The notes beneath the pieces were generated by a model. It saw only the letters and a list, made by a program, of their open reading frames with translations. It ran no database searches and was not told the origin of the DNA. Position numbers and translations under genes: made by a program. From contig JAJYSQ010000062.1 in the NCBI GenBank assembly GCA_021793495.1, forward strand, positions 1 through 7,608: a stretch of DNA of 7,608 nt. Reading direction: 5' to 3'. Below are positions 6,361-7,608 of the stretch, one piece after another (the stretch's first letter is position 1; every line of letters starts with the position of its first letter). This stretch comes from Actinomycetes bacterium. Lineage in GTDB: Bacteria > Actinomycetota > Actinomycetes > JAJYSQ01.

Positions 6361-7392
6361 TCACCGCAGCACCAGGACCGCGCCACCGTACGTCCCCCGA
6401 GCCACGAAGCGTCCGATCACCGGGGCCCCGGTGATCTCCCCGGCCAGCAGCAGTCCGCCCGAGGTCTGCGCGTCGGCCAGCAGCAGCTGCTCGACCTCGC
6501 CGACACCACCGGTATCGGTGCGCGCGGTGACCCAGGCAAGGTTGCGCCGAGAGCCGCCGGGAACATAGCCAGCCTGCAACGACTCGCGGGCACCGTCCAG
6601 CACGGGCACGGCCCGGGTGTCGACCACCGCGGTCACCCCGCTGGCTCGCGCCATCTTGTACAGATGTCCTAGGAGTCCGAACCCGGTGACGTCGGTGGCG
6701 GCGGTGATCCCCGCGGTCAGCGCGGCCCGCGAGGCTTCCCGGTTCGAGGAGGTCATCAGCGTGACCGCCTCGGCAAAGACCTCGCCGGTGGCCTTGTGCC
6801 GGTTGTTCAGCACGCCCACCCCGATCGGCTTGGTCAGCACGATCGGGTCCCCGGCACGGGCAGCGTCGATGCGCAGCAGCCGGTCGGGGTCGGCGATCCC
6901 GGTCACCGCCATCCCGTACAGCGGCTCCACCGAGTCGATGCTGTGCCCGCCGGCGACGTGGCACCCGGCGGCAGCGGCCACCTCCTGCCCGCCTCGGAGC
7001 ACCTCCCGGGCCAGCTCGAACGGCAACGTCTCCCGCGGCCACCCCAACAGGTTCAGGGCGACCAGCGGTTGGGCCCCCACCGCGTAGAGGTCGGACATCG
7101 CGTTCGTCGCCGCGATCCGCCCGTAGTCGTAGGGATCGTCGACCACCGGGGTGAAGAAATCGACGGTCGCGACCACCGCTGGGCTGCCCGGCGGACCGGC
7201 GACCACTCGGACGACCGCGGCGTCGTCGCCGTCGTCCAGCCCGACCAGCAGCTCTCCGGGTGCTGGGCTCGCCGGGACCGCACCGACGAGCCCAGCCACC
7301 ATCTCCTCCAGCTCGCCCGGGGCGATCTTGCAGGCGCACCCACCGCCGTGGGCGTACTGGGTCAACCGGACGCGGCCCCACGTGGTCGTCAT
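6361..7392 (-). CDS. selD: Selenophosphate synthetase SelD (selenide, water dikinase), cysteine form
   Basis: SelD makes selenophosphate from selenide and ATP; the product feeds selenocysteine synthesis and, in some species, 2-selenouridine in tRNA. Translation from ATG at 7392 gives 343 residues, close to the E. coli enzyme. LTQYAHGGGCACK places the catalytic Cys at 19 and Lys at 22, equivalent to E. coli Cys17 and Lys20; this is the cysteine, not the selenocysteine, version. The ATP/Mg-binding Asp-rich loop is GDDAAV (55-60). TVDFFTPVVDDPYDYGRIAATNAMSDLYAVG, AGGHSIDS, LTKPIGVGVL, TDVTGFGLLGHL and the PGGSRRN and DAQTSGGLLLA blocks follow in the right order. The usual DPQTSGG reads DAQTSGG, a small departure. 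A GTG at 7413 would add seven residues; ATG at 7392 fits the family N-terminus better, though neither has a strong ribosome site. It converges on the methyltransferase and probably serves a selenocysteine formate dehydrogenase, given fdhD nearby. Confidence 0.97.
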   Translation of the reverse strand: MTTTWGRVRLTQYAHGGGCACKIAPGELEEMVAGLVGAVPASPAPGELLVGLDDGDDAAVVRVVAGPPGSPAVVATVDFFTPVVDDPYDYGRIAATNAMSDLYAVGAQPLVALNLLGWPRETLPFELAREVLRGGQEVAAAAGCHVAGGHSIDSVEPLYGMAVTGIADPDRLLRIDAARAGDPIVLTKPIGVGVLNNRHKATGEVFAEAVTLMTSSNREASRAALTAGITAATDVTGFGLLGHLYKMARASGVTAVVDTRAVPVLDGARESLQAGYVPGGSRRNLAWVTARTDTGGVGEVEQLLLADAQTSGGLLLAGEITGAPVIGRFVARGTYGGAVLVLR

Positions 7393-7608
7393 GCGGCCAT
7401 CTTGCCCCGGCACGGGGTTCGTCCCTGCGTCGGCTCTACACGTTCAGGGACGGGGCCCAGACATCCTCCGTTCGGCCGATACCGCGCGATGCACTGATAC
7501 CTGGCCGCCGTGGTGCAGTAACGATTCTTCGTCGGAGAGTCATTACTCTGCCGTGAATATTTTATGGTTGAAGTGTGGATCTCCGGCTCCTACTGTCTTC
7601 CTGCGCAA
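7393..7608. promoter_or_regulatory. Upstream region of selD and AT-rich right edge
   Basis: No convincing gene is seen in these 216 bases. The selD promoter must lie here or beyond. The last 100 bases are visibly poorer in GC than the rest of the window. Two imperfect dyads occur: TGCAC (7490-7494) with GTGCA (7513-7517), and GTAACGA (7518-7524) with TCATTAC (7539-7545, one mismatch in seven). On the minus strand a TAAAAT at 7559-7564 could be a -10 for selD, but it lacks a matching -35. I checked for tRNA-Sec features (T-arm, long acceptor stem) and saw none. Confidence 0.4.
7568..7596 (+). promoter_or_regulatory. Candidate rightward sigma-70-type promoter
   Basis: TTGAAG (7568-7573) and TACTGT (7591-7596) are separated by exactly 17 bases and match the -35 TTGACA (4 of 6) and -10 TANNNT patterns. 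Transcription would start near 7603 and run off the window, so the target gene is not visible. The AT-rich setting in an otherwise GC-rich region supports a promoter. Confidence 0.45.

Noticed and set aside
5355..6386. Minus-strand open frame of 343 codons covering the methyltransferase
   Set aside because: Only the last 85 codons lie outside the methyltransferase gene. The rest is antisense to a clearly real enzyme and has no recognisable domain.
7336..7338. Selenocysteine at the SelD active site
   Set aside because: The catalytic codon is a cysteine codon (TGC) on the minus strand, not TGA, so this SelD is not itself a selenoprotein.
6167..7381. Second minus-strand frame of 404 codons over selD
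   Set aside because: It is out of frame with selD, which is intact and full length, and its translation is Arg/Gly-rich without motifs.
7393..7413. GTG at 7413 as the selD start
   Set aside because: It adds seven residues with no family counterpart and lacks a clear ribosome site. The ATG at 7392 places the catalytic Cys at 19, close to the usual position. The choice is not certain.
7414..7608. Possible tRNA-Sec gene near selD
   Set aside because: No TTCGAAT-type T-loop, long acceptor stem or terminal CCA could be found on either strand.

Overview
The window is very GC-rich, with strong G/C bias at third codon positions. It uses GTG starts, a leaderless-looking start and 4-bp stop/start overlaps. 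This, together with the protein types, points to a high-GC Actinomycetota chromosome. I cannot name a genus. Almost all of the window is coding, and no gene-free stretch exceeds 300 bases.

Left part (1-3935, minus strand): three genes read right to left as a tightly coupled operon. They are a secreted lipoprotein of the secretory-lipase alpha/beta-hydrolase type, a multi-pass GT-C-like membrane glycosyltransferase, and a heavy-metal (P1B-type) ATPase that runs off the left edge. Both junctions are 4-bp overlaps (ATGA, then GTGA), so the three products are probably translationally coupled although their functions look unrelated.

Middle (3936-4448): a divergent control region of about 150 bp carries a perfect 14-bp palindrome. 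To its right is a plus-strand gene for a 119-residue membrane protein of unknown function. The 3' end of that gene overlaps the 3' end of fdhD by 39 bp, in opposite orientation.

Right part (4410-7392): a formate-dehydrogenase and selenium neighbourhood. On the minus strand an 85-residue unknown protein precedes fdhD, the sulfurtransferase that activates the molybdenum cofactor of formate dehydrogenases. A plus-strand class I SAM-dependent methyltransferase follows, with a promoter -10 hexamer placed as in leaderless transcripts. Convergent to it is selD, encoding selenophosphate synthetase, which supplies selenium for selenocysteine. FdhD and SelD together imply that the host makes a selenocysteine-containing formate dehydrogenase. 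The dehydrogenase itself, selA, selB and tRNA-Sec are not in the window.

Right edge (7393-7608): a noncoding stretch upstream of selD, clearly more AT-rich at its end. It contains a good promoter candidate pointing right, toward an unseen gene. I did not find mobile elements, CRISPR arrays, tRNA or rRNA genes. Nothing in the window demands an undescribed system. The most open questions are the lipase/glycosyltransferase/metal-pump operon, the 85-residue partner of fdhD, and the methyltransferase wedged between the selenium and formate genes.
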